From Clostridium sp. chh4-2 (GTDB lineage: Bacteria > Bacillota > Clostridia > Lachnospirales > Lachnospiraceae): 64,000 nt of DNA. The position numbers were made by a program, and so were the translations under genes. How positions within the stretch are numbered: position 1 is the stretch's first letter; each line of letters opens with the position of its first letter. Below are positions 19,914 through 28,497 of the stretch, in pieces. The DNA is taken from positions 281,245 through 345,244 of the forward strand of contig NZ_PKUU01000003.1 of NCBI RefSeq assembly GCF_002899675.1, given 5' to 3'. The notes under the pieces were generated by a model, which saw nothing but the letters and a program-made list of their open reading frames with translations, searched no databases and was not told where the DNA came from.

Positions 19914-21830
19914 ATGAACGAACAAAAACAGTTCAAACCATATATTCCTGCGGAAAAAGTTGATCCTGAACTGACAGTCCTGTCGATTGTCATGGGTATT
20001 CTTTTAGCAGTAGTATTTGGTGCAGCCAATGCGTATTTAGGGCTGAAGGTAGGAATGACTATCTCAGCGTCCATTCCGGCTGCTGTAATTTCCATGGGTG
20101 TCATCCGTGTAATTCTGCGCAGAAATTCAATTTTGGAAAGCAATATCGTTCAGACGATCGGATCAGCAGGCGAGTCATTGGCTGCCGGAGCGATCTTCAC
20201 ATTGCCGGCTTTATTTTTGTGGGCAAAAGAAGGAAAGATGGAAGCTCCTAACATGCTGGAGATCACATTAATTGCCTTCTTAGGCGGTATTTTGGGCGTA
20301 TTGTTCATGGTTCCGCTTAGAAATGCTTTAATCGTGAAAGAACATAATACCCTTCCTTATCCGGAAGGTACCGCATGTGCGGAAGTTCTTTTAGCAGGTG
20401 AAGAAGGCGGCGCCAATGCGTCAACCGTATTCGCCGGAATGGGAATCGCTGCTCTTTTCAAATTTATCGTGGATGGAGTTAAAGCGGTGCCAAGTGAAAT
20501 CAACTTCAGAGTAAAAGGATTTGCGGGAGAAATCGGTACTCAGGCGTATCCGGCCCTGATCGGTGTCGGTTATATCGTAGGACCAAGAATTTCTTCTTAC
20601 ATGTTTGCCGGCGGTATCGTTGGATGGCTGGTTCTTATTCCTGCCATCGTTCTGTTCGGTTCAAACACGGTTCTGTATCCTGGAACTGATACGATCGGCG
20701 AGATCTTTGCGGCCAACGGAGCAAGCGGAATCTGGGGAACCTATATCCGTTATATTGGAGCCGGTGCGGTTGCATGCGGCGGTATCATCAGCCTGATCAA
20801 ATCACTTCCTCTCATTATCCGTACATTCAGAGATTCCATGAAGGATTTAAAGGGAACCAGAACGGCCAGCGCGCTGAGAACAGAAAAAGACCTGGATATG
20901 AGATTTATTCTGGGCGGAATCCTGATCATGATTCTGGCTATCTGGCTTGTTCCGGCAGTTCCTGTTAACTTAATCGGTGCGATCATTGTTGTTGTATTTG
21001 GTTTCTTCTTTGCGACTGTTTCTTCCAGAATGGTTGGCTTGATCGGAAGCAGCAACAACCCGGTATCCGGTATGGCAATTGCCACTCTTTTGCTGGCTAC
21101 CATCATTTTGAAAGCAACCGGAAATGTTGGAATCAGCGGAATGCAGGGCGCAATCGCCATCGGTTCCATCATCTGTATCATCGCTGCAATTGCAGGCGAT
21201 ACTTCACAGGATTTGAAGACCGGCTATCTGCTGGGCGCTACGCCTATGAAGCAGCAGATGGGTGAATTGATCGGTGTTACATCCGCAGCTCTTGCCATCG
21301 GCGGCGTATTATACCTGCTGAATGCAGCATGGGGATTTGGCACACCGGAACTGGGCGCTCCTCAGGCAATGCTGATGAAGATGATTGTAGAAGGCGTTAT
21401 GGACAATAACCTGCCGTGGACTCTTGTATTTATCGGCGTATTCATCGCAGTCGTTATGGAAATCCTGCGCATCCCGGTACTTCCGTTTGCAGTAGGTCTG
21501 TATCTTCCTGTACAGCTGAATGCATGTATTATGATCGGCGGTGTGGTAAGATTGGTTCTGGACGGCAAGAAGACGAAAGATGCGAAAGCAGAGGCAGAAA
21601 AACAGAGAGGAATTACAGACGGCGTTCTCTATTGCTCCGGTATGATCGCAGGAGAGGGACTTGTAGGTATTCTGCTTGCAATCCTCACTGTATTCGGCGT
21701 TGCGGATTCATTTGACCTTTCTTCTAAGGTTCCGGCATCTGCAGGCAACATCGGATGTATTATTGTAATCATTCTCATGATCTTATGCCTGCTTAAATTC
21801 TCCGTCTGGAGGAAGGCTAAGAGCGAGTAA
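19914..21830 (+). CDS. OPT family oligopeptide transporter
   Basis: 638 aa proton-coupled carrier of the OPT/YSL family with about 14-16 hydrophobic segments. Typical family stretches include LTVLSIVMGILLAVVFGAANAY at the start, TIGSAGESLAAGAIFTLPAL and PYPEGTACAEVLLAGEEGG. OPT proteins import small peptides, glutathione or metal chelates. It is followed after 6 bases by a PqqD-like gene, a pairing that suggests a peptide or peptide-derived cargo. Confidence 0.92.
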   Translation: MNEQKQFKPYIPAEKVDPELTVLSIVMGILLAVVFGAANAYLGLKVGMTISASIPAAVISMGVIRVILRRNSILESNIVQTIGSAGESLAAGAIFTLPALFLWAKEGKMEAPNMLEITLIAFLGGILGVLFMVPLRNALIVKEHNTLPYPEGTACAEVLLAGEEGGANASTVFAGMGIAALFKFIVDGVKAVPSEINFRVKGFAGEIGTQAYPALIGVGYIVGPRISSYMFAGGIVGWLVLIPAIVLFGSNTVLYPGTDTIGEIFAANGASGIWGTYIRYIGAGAVACGGIISLIKSLPLIIRTFRDSMKDLKGTRTASALRTEKDLDMRFILGGILIMILAIWLVPAVPVNLIGAIIVVVFGFFFATVSSRMVGLIGSSNNPVSGMAIATLLLATIILKATGNVGISGMQGAIAIGSIICIIAAIAGDTSQDLKTGYLLGATPMKQQMGELIGVTSAALAIGGVLYLLNAAWGFGTPELGAPQAMLMKMIVEGVMDNNLPWTLVFIGVFIAVVMEILRIPVLPFAVGLYLPVQLNACIMIGGVVRLVLDGKKTKDAKAEAEKQRGITDGVLYCSGMIAGEGLVGILLAILTVFGVADSFDLSSKVPASAGNIGCIIVIILMILCLLKFSVWRKAKSE

Positions 21831-21836
21831 GCGTAT

Positions 21837-22184
21837 ATGAAGAAGAAAAATGACGACCGTAACTACCTGGAATTCATTCCTGAAAAGAGTGAGTTCCTGA
21901 CATGGAGTACGGATGAATTGGGTATTGTTACTTTGGATGTGGAGAACAAGGGAATCTTTAATACGATTGCGCAGACGTTATTTAAAAAGCCCCGCATTTC
22001 CCACATCCACCTGGATGAACTGGGCAGCTTTGTCTGGCCGCTGATTGACGGAAAGACAGACATCACGGCCCTGGGAGTTTTGGTGAAAGAAGAGTTCGGA
22101 GAGAAAGCCGAACCTCTGTATCCAAGGCTTGCAAAGTTTTTTCAAGTGCTGGAAAGCTATCATTTTGTAAAGCTGAATAAATGA
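21837..22184 (+). CDS. PqqD-like peptide-binding protein
   Basis: 115 aa protein of the PqqD family, which has the fold of the RiPP recognition element that holds precursor peptides for radical SAM enzymes. The core LDELGSFVWPLIDGKTDITALGVLVKEEFGEKAEPLYPRL matches the PqqD helical region. There is no radical SAM gene, precursor peptide or protease in the neighbourhood, so a standard RiPP pathway is not supported here. Tight coupling to the OPT transporter suggests a role in transport or peptide sensing, which is inference. Confidence 0.8.
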   Translation: MKKKNDDRNYLEFIPEKSEFLTWSTDELGIVTLDVENKGIFNTIAQTLFKKPRISHIHLDELGSFVWPLIDGKTDITALGVLVKEEFGEKAEPLYPRLAKFFQVLESYHFVKLNK

Positions 22185-22189
22185 TTCTG

Positions 22190-22237
22190 AAAAAGGATTT
22201 TGGTACCGCATTTTGCGGCGCTGGAATCCTTTTTTGT
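22190..22237 (+). terminator. Terminator after the OPT-pqqD operon
   Basis: AAAAAGGATT / AATCCTTTTTT with an inner CCGCATTTTGCGG hairpin. Confidence 0.85.
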
Positions 22238-22354
22238 TAGATTCCTGAATAACTGTACACAATATAAAGAAGCATGGTCCGGCTGGTAAATGAAGCTGTT
22301 ATGCAGAGGCATTTTCAGGCGGATTATAGTATGTTACAGTTCAGGAGGTTATAT

Positions 22355-24172
22355 ATGATTAAACATTCAATGTTATATCCCAGAATTACCGAAACCCGCC
22401 GCATGATTGACATGGACGGAATGTGGAAATTCTCCTTTGACCCGGATGCAGAGGGTGAGGCGGAGGAATGGAAAAATGGAATTCCTAAGGCGGTGCCAAT
22501 GCCTGTTCCATCCAGCTTTCAGGACCTTTTTACGGATAAGGATTCGAGAGAATACTGCGGTGACTTCTGGTATGAGACAGAAGTCACGGTTCCGAACGAG
22601 TGGGAGGGAAAAGGGATATTTCTCAGAATTGGCGGCGCGGCCCACAGGGCTTTTGTATATGTAAATGGAAAGGAATCGGCTTTCCATGAAGGCGGCTTTA
22701 TGCCGTTTCTGGCCGAGATAACGGGAACCGTTAATCTGGGCAAGGCCAACAAAATCGTGGTTAAAGTGAATAATGAGCTGACGGAAACCAACCTTCCGGT
22801 AGGAAAAACCGTCACTTTGGCAAACGGAAAGAAGATGGCAAAGCCGTATTTCGATTTTTTCAATTACGCCGGGCTTCAGCGTCCGGTAAAGCTTCTGGCT
22901 TTGCCGAAAGAATATATCATTGATTATTCTGTTAATTTCCGGCTGGAAGGGGACACAGCCTGGGTGGATTATACGGTGGAAACCATGGGCAGCCATCCGG
23001 TTACGGTCCGGCTATATGATGAAAAAGGAGAAGAAGTGTCCTCATCGGAAGGAAAAAAGAGCACATTAAAGGTGGAACGGGCTCATCTGTGGCAGGTCAG
23101 GAACGCCTATTTATATAGGATTGTGATCGAAATCCGGGATGAAGATAAGCTGATTGACTGCTATCAGGATGAGATCGGAATCAGAACCGTGGAGATCAAA
23201 GGGACGGAGATTTTGATCAATGGAAGCCCTGTATATCTGAAAGGGTTTGGAAAACATGAGGACAGCCCGGTGGCGGGGCGTGGATACAATCTTCCGATGA
23301 TAAAGCGGGATTTTGAGTGCATGAAATGGATTGGAGCCAATTCGTTCCGGACAGCCCATTATCCATACAGCGAGGAAATTTACCAGATGGCGGACCGGGA
23401 AGGCTTTCTCGTAATCGATGAAGTGGCCGCTGTGGGTATGTTTGAAAGCCAGATGAATTTCTTTGAAGCCAATACGGGAAAGAAAACCGGATTTTTTGAG
23501 AAATCCACCACTTCCCAGCTTTTGCGCACCCATCTGACAGCCATTGAAGAAATGATTGCAAGAGACAAGAACCATCCCTGCGTAATCGCATGGAGCCTGT
23601 TAAATGAGCCGGAAACCACCAGTGAAGCGGCGGTGGCGTATTTTGAAGACGTGTTTAAGAGGGCTTATGAACTGGATGTTCAGAAGAGGCCGAGGACATT
23701 TGCCATGCTCATGAATTCCCTGCCTGATACCTGTAAATGCTATCAGTTTGCGGATATGATCGCCCTGAACCGCTATTACGGCTGGTATTTGAAGGGAGGA
23801 TATGAGATCTGTGAGGCAAAGGAAGCATTTAGCAGGGAAATGGATGCCTGGAAGGCCAAGGAGCTGAATAAACCGTTCATTTTCACGGAATACGGGGCGG
23901 ATGCACTTTCCTTGCCCGATAAGCTTCCGTCTGTGATGTGGGGGCAGGAATACCAGATCGAATACTTGGAGATGAACCACAGCGTATTTGACTCCTATGA
24001 GTTCGTGAAAGGAGAGCAGGTTTGGAATTTTGCCGATTTTCAGACCGGAGAAGGCATTATGAGAGCGGACGGCAATAAGAAAGGGATATTCACCAGAGAG
24101 CGTCAGCCCAAAGCGGCGGCTTATTATCTGAAAAAGCGTTGGGAAAGCCTGCCGCTTGACTATAAGAAATGA
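22355..24172 (+). CDS. uidA: Beta-glucuronidase (GH2)
   Basis: Retaining beta-glucuronidase releasing glucuronic acid from conjugates or glycan ends. About 605 aa against 603 for E. coli UidA. It has the sugar-binding beta-sandwich N-terminus, an immunoglobulin-like middle domain and the TIM barrel. Acid/base Glu418 lies in SLLNEPE and nucleophile Glu512 in FTEYGAD. ATG 22355 was chosen because AGGAGG lies 6 bases upstream; a longer frame from 22274 has no ribosome site. No signal peptide, so it is cytoplasmic. Gut enzymes of this type also act on drug glucuronides. Confidence 0.95.
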   Translation: MIKHSMLYPRITETRRMIDMDGMWKFSFDPDAEGEAEEWKNGIPKAVPMPVPSSFQDLFTDKDSREYCGDFWYETEVTVPNEWEGKGIFLRIGGAAHRAFVYVNGKESAFHEGGFMPFLAEITGTVNLGKANKIVVKVNNELTETNLPVGKTVTLANGKKMAKPYFDFFNYAGLQRPVKLLALPKEYIIDYSVNFRLEGDTAWVDYTVETMGSHPVTVRLYDEKGEEVSSSEGKKSTLKVERAHLWQVRNAYLYRIVIEIRDEDKLIDCYQDEIGIRTVEIKGTEILINGSPVYLKGFGKHEDSPVAGRGYNLPMIKRDFECMKWIGANSFRTAHYPYSEEIYQMADREGFLVIDEVAAVGMFESQMNFFEANTGKKTGFFEKSTTSQLLRTHLTAIEEMIARDKNHPCVIAWSLLNEPETTSEAAVAYFEDVFKRAYELDVQKRPRTFAMLMNSLPDTCKCYQFADMIALNRYYGWYLKGGYEICEAKEAFSREMDAWKAKELNKPFIFTEYGADALSLPDKLPSVMWGQEYQIEYLEMNHSVFDSYEFVKGEQVWNFADFQTGEGIMRADGNKKGIFTRERQPKAAAYYLKKRWESLPLDYKK

Positions 24173-24194
24173 CAAAAGACTGCCGGATATCCGG

Positions 24195-24866
24195 TTAATC
24201 GGGTTGGGACATCAGATGGAACCAGTTTTTCTGAAAATCCAGCACCCCTTCTTTTTTCAGTTTACAGAGTTCATTGGACATGGCACTGCGGTCCACGCAG
24301 AGATAGTCGGCCAGCTGCTGCCGGTTAAAGGGAATTTCAAAGCGGGCATTTTTCTGTTTCAGGGATTCTTCCGACAGATAGGACAGCAGCTTTTCCCTTG
24401 TGGACCGTTTGGCCATGTGCTTGATTTTCTGGGTCAGCATCAGGTTTTTATCCGCCAGCACGGACAGCAGGTTGCGGATCAGGCGGGTGTGAAATTCACA
24501 GGCCGAAGTGCAGACCGTAATCACTTTCTGTACATCCAGAAATAAAATTTCCGCTCGTTCCGCAGCCACCACGCTGACTCCCAGCTCCACAGAAGGGGTA
24601 CAGGCATAGGCGTCTCCAAACATCTGCCCCTTTGGGCACTCGGCCAGAATGGTCCGGTTGCCCCAGAAATCCTCTTCGATCACATGAACCGATCCCATGA
24701 GAACAAGTCCCATGGAACTGATGTGATCCCCGTTTCTCCAGATGAATTCCCCTTTTTCATAGGTTCGTTTTACCGCACTTAAACAATTTAACATAGCTTC
24801 TATTTCTCCGCCTTCAATCCCGTAAAAGAGTACGGATTTTTTCAGTATTGTCATGGTATCATTCAT
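24195..24866 (-). CDS. Crp/Fnr-family regulator, probable HcpR-like nitrosative stress regulator
   Basis: 223 aa regulator with an N-terminal cyclic-nucleotide-binding-like beta-barrel and a C-terminal winged helix (FNRQQLADYLCVDRSAMSNEL). Start 24866 has AAAAGGAG upstream; a longer frame was rejected. It is divergent from hcp, the usual arrangement for Crp/Fnr proteins controlling hybrid cluster protein under nitric oxide or hydroxylamine stress. No Fnr-type Cys cluster is evident at the N-terminus. Confidence 0.88.
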   Translation of the reverse strand: MNDTMTILKKSVLFYGIEGGEIEAMLNCLSAVKRTYEKGEFIWRNGDHISSMGLVLMGSVHVIEEDFWGNRTILAECPKGQMFGDAYACTPSVELGVSVVAAERAEILFLDVQKVITVCTSACEFHTRLIRNLLSVLADKNLMLTQKIKHMAKRSTREKLLSYLSEESLKQKNARFEIPFNRQQLADYLCVDRSAMSNELCKLKKEGVLDFQKNWFHLMSQPD

Positions 24867-24879
24867 AAAGTTCTCCTTT

Positions 24880-24921
24880 TGTTGGAAATACAACAGATAT
24901 GTTATTAAAATTGTATTACAA
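24880..24921. promoter_or_regulatory. Candidate operators between the Crp/Fnr gene and hcp
   Basis: Two palindromes lie in the divergent intergenic region: TGTTG-N6-CAACA (24880-24895) and TTGTATTACAA (24911-24921). The first has the 5-6-5 geometry expected of a Crp/Fnr dimer site. Confidence 0.55.
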
Positions 24922-24958
24922 TGACCTCATTAAGTCAAGAAGAGGAGAATAAACAGAA

Positions 24959-26530
24959 ATGGATAAGAATATGTTTTGTTTTCAATGTGAACAGACCGCC
25001 GGCTGCAGCGGCTGTACCGGAACGGCAGGAGTATGCGGAAAAACGGCCAAAACAGCCAATCTCCAGGATGAACTGACAGGAGCGCTAATCGGTTTAGCCC
25101 GGACCTGCTCCAACCAGACCCCGACGGAGGAAACGACTAAGCTGTTGATTGAAGGGCTTTTCACCACGGTTACTAATGTGAATTTTAATGATGATACCAT
25201 TGAAGAATTGATTAAGGCCGTGAGAGCAGAAAAGATGCATCTGGCTCCAAACTGCCTCACCTGCGGATCTCCCTGCGGCCACAACGACGATTACGATATG
25301 AAGAAACTCTGGGAAGCGGAGGAGGAGATCCGCTCTCTGAAATCTTTGATTCTATTCGGAATGCGTGGAATCGCAGCCTACGCCTATCATGCCATGGTGC
25401 TGGGATACAGCGATGAGGCTGTCAATGACTTTTTCTATAAGGGTTTATTTGTGATCGGTGAAGACTGGACCGAAGAGGAATACTTAAATATAGCCATGGA
25501 AACAGGAGAGGTGAATTTAAAATGCATGGAACTGTTAGACCGGGCCAACACGGAAAGTTTCGGAACACCCGCCCCGGTAAAAGTGTCCATGAAAGTGGAA
25601 AAAGGCCCGTTTATCGTGATTACCGGCCATGACCTGTACGACCTGAAATGCCTTTTGGAACAGACGGAAGGAAAGGGCATCAACATCTATACCCACGGCG
25701 AAATGCTTCCGGCCCATGCATATCCCCTCTTAAAGCAGTACAGCCATTTAAAGGGCAATTACGGAACTGCCTGGCAGAACCAGCAGAAGGAATTTGACGG
25801 TCTTCCGGCTCCGATTCTGTTTACCACCAACTGCCTGATGCCTGTAAAAGAAAGCTACGCGGACCGGGTATTTACCACAGAGCTGGTCTCCTACCCGGAG
25901 ATGGTTCATATCGGAAAAGACAGAGATTTTTCAGCTGTGATTGAAAAAGCCCTGGAACTGGGCGGATTTCCGGAAGACATGGAATTTGCCGGGATTAACG
26001 GCGGAACAAAACTGATCACCGGTTTCGGACACGGAGCCGTTTTAGCGGCGGCAGATCAGGTGGTGGATGCGGTGAAAAATGGACAGATCAAACATTTTTA
26101 CCTGGTAGGCGGATGTGACGGGGCCAGAACAGGCCGTAATTTCTACACGGATTTTGTGAAGAATACGCCGGACGATTCCATAATCCTCACCCTGGCCTGC
26201 GGCAAATTCCGTTTCAATGACCTGGATCTGGGCCAGATAGAAGGACTGCCGCGGCTGATGGATATGGGACAGTGTAATGATGCTTACAGCGCAATTAAAG
26301 TGGCATCTGCGTTGGCTGATGCATTCGGATGTTCGGTGAATGAACTTCCGCTAACCATTGTGCTGTCCTGGTATGAGCAGAAAGCGGTATGTATTCTTTT
26401 GAGTTTGTTGTATCTGGGAATTAAAAATACTTATCTTGGGCCTACGCTTCCTGCGTTTTTGGCGCCCGGAGTGTTAAAATATCTGGTGGATGAGTTTCAG
26501 ATTGCGCCGGTGAGCGAGTTGGCGGTGTAG
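24959..26530 (+). CDS. hcp: Hybrid cluster protein (hydroxylamine reductase)
   Basis: 523 aa prismane protein binding a [4Fe-4S] and a hybrid Fe-S-O cluster. The N-terminal Cys motif MFCFQCEQTAGCSGC and the downstream GVCGK are visible, as are later cluster residues around LAPNCLTCGSPCG, TNCLMP and LACGKFRFN. It reduces hydroxylamine in vitro and nitric oxide in vivo, protecting anaerobes from nitrosative stress. It is divergent from its likely regulator. A short palindromic repeat lies just after the stop codon. Confidence 0.95.
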   Translation: MDKNMFCFQCEQTAGCSGCTGTAGVCGKTAKTANLQDELTGALIGLARTCSNQTPTEETTKLLIEGLFTTVTNVNFNDDTIEELIKAVRAEKMHLAPNCLTCGSPCGHNDDYDMKKLWEAEEEIRSLKSLILFGMRGIAAYAYHAMVLGYSDEAVNDFFYKGLFVIGEDWTEEEYLNIAMETGEVNLKCMELLDRANTESFGTPAPVKVSMKVEKGPFIVITGHDLYDLKCLLEQTEGKGINIYTHGEMLPAHAYPLLKQYSHLKGNYGTAWQNQQKEFDGLPAPILFTTNCLMPVKESYADRVFTTELVSYPEMVHIGKDRDFSAVIEKALELGGFPEDMEFAGINGGTKLITGFGHGAVLAAADQVVDAVKNGQIKHFYLVGGCDGARTGRNFYTDFVKNTPDDSIILTLACGKFRFNDLDLGQIEGLPRLMDMGQCNDAYSAIKVASALADAFGCSVNELPLTIVLSWYEQKAVCILLSLLYLGIKNTYLGPTLPAFLAPGVLKYLVDEFQIAPVSELAV

Positions 26531-26540
26531 TTCACTTTTT

Positions 26541-26593
26541 TTTACATCAACCCTCAAGGCATTTTTGAAAATGCCTTGAGGGTTGATGTTAAA
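26541..26593. repeat. Short palindromic repeat (SP family), copy 2
   Basis: A nearly perfect palindrome with outer TTTACATCAACC / GGTTGATGTTAAA and inner CAAGGCATTTT / AAAATGCCTTG. The right arm is partly repeated (GGTTGATGTTAAA again, ending about 26606). It sits between two convergent genes and could also act as a terminator. Confidence 0.85.
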
Positions 26594-26628
26594 GGTTGAT
26601 GTTAAAAATCCCCTTATTTATCTAAAAT

Positions 26629-27240
26629 CTATTTCTTCACGAATTGTTTATCGAATTCCGGATTAAAATAATAGAAGTTCTTGGAATCTAAATCCCCTTT
26701 TATCTTCTCCAGTGCCTCCCCGAAACGCTGGAAATGAACCACTTCTCTTGCTCTTAAAAATTTAAGCGGTTCTCTGACGTCAGGATCGGTGATCACACGA
26801 AGTAAATTATCATAAGTGGTTCTGGCCTTTTGCTCAGCGGCCAGGTCCTCTGTCAGATCCGTGATAGCGTCACCCTTAGACTGGAATTCACAGGCGTTAA
26901 AAGGTATTCCGCCTGCAGCCTGAGGCCAGAGTGCGGTAGTATGGTCGATATAATAAGCGTCGAATCCGGCGGTTTTAGCCTGTTCTGCCGTCAGGTTCTT
27001 AGTAAGCTGATAGATGATGGAGCAGACCATTTCCAAATGACCAAGCTCCTCAGTTCCGATGTCCGTAAGCAGCCCGCCCACTTCCTTACAAGGCATGCTG
27101 TAACGCTGGGAAAGATACCGCATGGATGCGGCTAATTCTCCGTCAGGTCCGCCGAACTGGCTGATAACCAGCTGGGCTGTCTTAGGGCATGTTTTTGTTA
27201 TTTTAACCGGGAATTGAAGCCGTTTTTCGTAACACCACAT
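26629..27240 (-). CDS. cotJC: Spore coat protein CotJC (manganese catalase family)
   Basis: 203 aa di-manganese catalase-like ferritin-fold protein. The metal-ligand motifs EELGHLE, AAEQKAR and VVHFQRFGE are present. It is deposited in the spore coat in Bacillus and clostridia. It is the last gene of cotJABC, placed 2 bases after cotJB. This marks the organism as spore-forming, or descended from spore formers. Confidence 0.95.
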   Translation of the reverse strand: MWCYEKRLQFPVKITKTCPKTAQLVISQFGGPDGELAASMRYLSQRYSMPCKEVGGLLTDIGTEELGHLEMVCSIIYQLTKNLTAEQAKTAGFDAYYIDHTTALWPQAAGGIPFNACEFQSKGDAITDLTEDLAAEQKARTTYDNLLRVITDPDVREPLKFLRAREVVHFQRFGEALEKIKGDLDSKNFYYFNPEFDKQFVKK

Positions 27241-27242
27241 AA

Positions 27243-27572
27243 TCAGACACCTCCTTTTACATTTGCAGGGGAATTCGTATTCGCGCTGGCATCCCAGGGA
27301 ACAGGGCCGTCACTCCAGGTCCAATGGCGCTGGCCCGGATATTTTGTATAGCTTTCGCTCTGATTGTTGGTATCAGGACAGACAAATTCCCGGGTCAGTG
27401 GTTCAAAATCTTCTGCATAGGTTTTTAAAAGTTCCTTCCGCTTCGTTGACATCTGGGTAAAATAATCCAGCGCATCCGTGTCAAGAGGATGGGTATCCAG
27501 ATAAAGCGTTAAGTCATCTACCACAAAACTGGTTTCATTAATCTGTTTTAATAGCTGCATACGGTCAGACAT
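27243..27572 (-). CDS. cotJB: Spore coat protein CotJB
   Basis: 109 aa CotJB family protein: DRMQLLKQINETSFVVDDL at the start and the typical LYLDTHPLDTDALDYF segment. ATG 27572 has AGGAGG 8 bases upstream; a GTG three codons earlier overlaps the ribosome site. It overlaps cotJA by 8 bases. Confidence 0.93.
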   Translation of the reverse strand: MSDRMQLLKQINETSFVVDDLTLYLDTHPLDTDALDYFTQMSTKRKELLKTYAEDFEPLTREFVCPDTNNQSESYTKYPGQRHWTWSDGPVPWDASANTNSPANVKGGV

Positions 27573-27732
27573 GTGCTTCACCTCCTATAAAAAATGGAAG
27601 ATTCAAGCATGGGAAAATCGTTCCCTCCGCTAAAGCCTTTTCCGGTGAATAAGGCTGTTCCCACGGCTGCATGGGCACTGTGGCGATTGCAAGGTGAGTT
27701 GGTGTTTTTGAAATCTTTTCAGCAAAATCCAT
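27565..27732 (-). CDS. cotJA: Spore coat-associated protein CotJA
   Basis: 55 aa CotJA family protein with the conserved Pro-rich part QPWEQPYSPEKALAEGTIFP. ATG 27732 is preceded by AAAGGAG at 8-9 bases, so it was preferred over an upstream Met at 27753. First gene of the cotJABC operon, expected to be expressed from a sporulation sigma-E promoter; no confident -35/-10 pair could be read upstream. Confidence 0.9.
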   Translation of the reverse strand: MDFAEKISKTPTHLAIATVPMQPWEQPYSPEKALAEGTIFPCLNLPFFIGGEAHV

Positions 27733-27881
27733 TAAAATCACTCCTTTCTGCATTCAATAAGTTTCCTTACTATTATTTGAGCAAAAGGAGGATTTACTTT
27801 ACTAAAATATTGCCATGTGAAAAACGGGATTAAAAAATGCCGGGAATCCGGCCTAAAAAAACAGAAAAGTAGAAGCTGGTA

Positions 27882-28091
27882 CTATTTACCTAAGAAAAAT
27901 AACAGGCTTTGTAAATTTTTATGCCAATAAATAAAGACAATAATTGTCATAGGAATCAGACAAAGAGCCACGGTTAATCCTGTATTCCATTTACAGGACA
28001 GCTGATTTTTATAGAAAATGAAAAAAGATGCCCAGGAAGCAGCACAGCTGAGAGGCAAAGCAAACAAAACTAAAAATCCGATCATAGTCAT
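27882..28091 (-). CDS. Small two-helix membrane protein (unknown)
   Basis: 69 aa with two clear hydrophobic segments (about residues 4-25 and 38-56) and a short charged loop between them. A weak ribosome site, GAAAGTGAG, lies just before the ATG. It is not recognised as a named family. It is read in the same direction as cotJABC but lies 150 bases upstream of it. Kept because of the membrane-protein pattern and the lack of any competing gene. Confidence 0.5.
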   Translation of the reverse strand: MTMIGFLVLFALPLSCAASWASFFIFYKNQLSCKWNTGLTVALCLIPMTIIVFIYWHKNLQSLLFFLGK

Positions 28092-28223
28092 CTCACTTTC
28101 CCCCGTTCCGATTGGTAAAAAACAACACTTCCTTCTAATTCCTATTTTACTATAAGAGAAAACTTTTTACAATGAATTATATCGGACGCTATCCAAATCC
28201 TTTATCAAGGTTGACAAAATTGT

Positions 28224-28252
28224 TTGACTGCTGTAGAGTTAAAGCATAAAAT
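28224..28252 (+). promoter_or_regulatory. Promoter upstream of the methyltransferase leader
   Basis: TTGACT (28224-28229), 17 bases, TAAAAT (28247-28252). A second TTGAC occurs at 28211, giving a TTGAC direct repeat with 13-base period. The transcript would have a leader of about 240 bases before the methyltransferase. Confidence 0.55.
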
Positions 28253-28398
28253 TTATCAGAAAAGGTGATGGAAGTCCGGCGTATCAGATGCCACACAATC
28301 AGTGGTGTGGATATGACTGGAAAAGAGTAGATAAAATCAATTCAATAGGGATCAAAGCGGCTGATACGATCAGCCTGATTTGTGTACCTGATGTTTGA
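28243..28398 (+). pseudogene. Open frame without start, possible gene fragment
   Basis: A frame of about 51 codons without a start codon ends at TGA 28396-28398. It reads as plausible protein (SPAYQMPHNQWCGYDWKR, then VDKINSIGIKAADTISLIC), richer in Trp, Tyr and Cys than random AT-rich sequence would give. It has the feel of a fragment of a phage-like or surface protein, but I cannot name a family. The alternative is that it is a chance frame in the leader RNA of the methyltransferase gene. Confidence 0.35.
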
Positions 28399-28402
28399 TT
28401 TT

Positions 28403-28466
28403 ATTTTACTCTTAGCTTTTCCTCATCTGACGAGGATTAGCCGTAGAGTAAAATCTACGGTTTTTA
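28403..28466 (+). promoter_or_regulatory. Candidate attenuator before the methyltransferase
   Basis: Two hairpins exclude each other. ATTTTACTCT (28403-28412) pairs with AGAGTAAAAT (28445-28454), enclosing the hairpin CCTC...GAGG. CCGTAG (28441-28446) pairs with CTACGG (28455-28460), followed by TTTTT, as a terminator. They share bases 28445-28454, the pattern of an antiterminator/terminator switch. It could instead be a simple terminator of the fragment before it. Confidence 0.5.
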
Positions 28467-28497
28467 TATTTGATCAAAATTAAAGGAGAATATAACG

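Noticed and set aside
27733..27881. Search for a sporulation sigma-E promoter before cotJA
   Set aside because: No convincing -35/-10 match could be read, although such a promoter is expected from the gene family.
28264..28300. Partial resemblance to a cobalamin riboswitch core (GGTG...AAGTCCGG...CCAC)
   Set aside because: The other conserved parts and the outer stem are missing, and the sequence also reads as an open protein frame.
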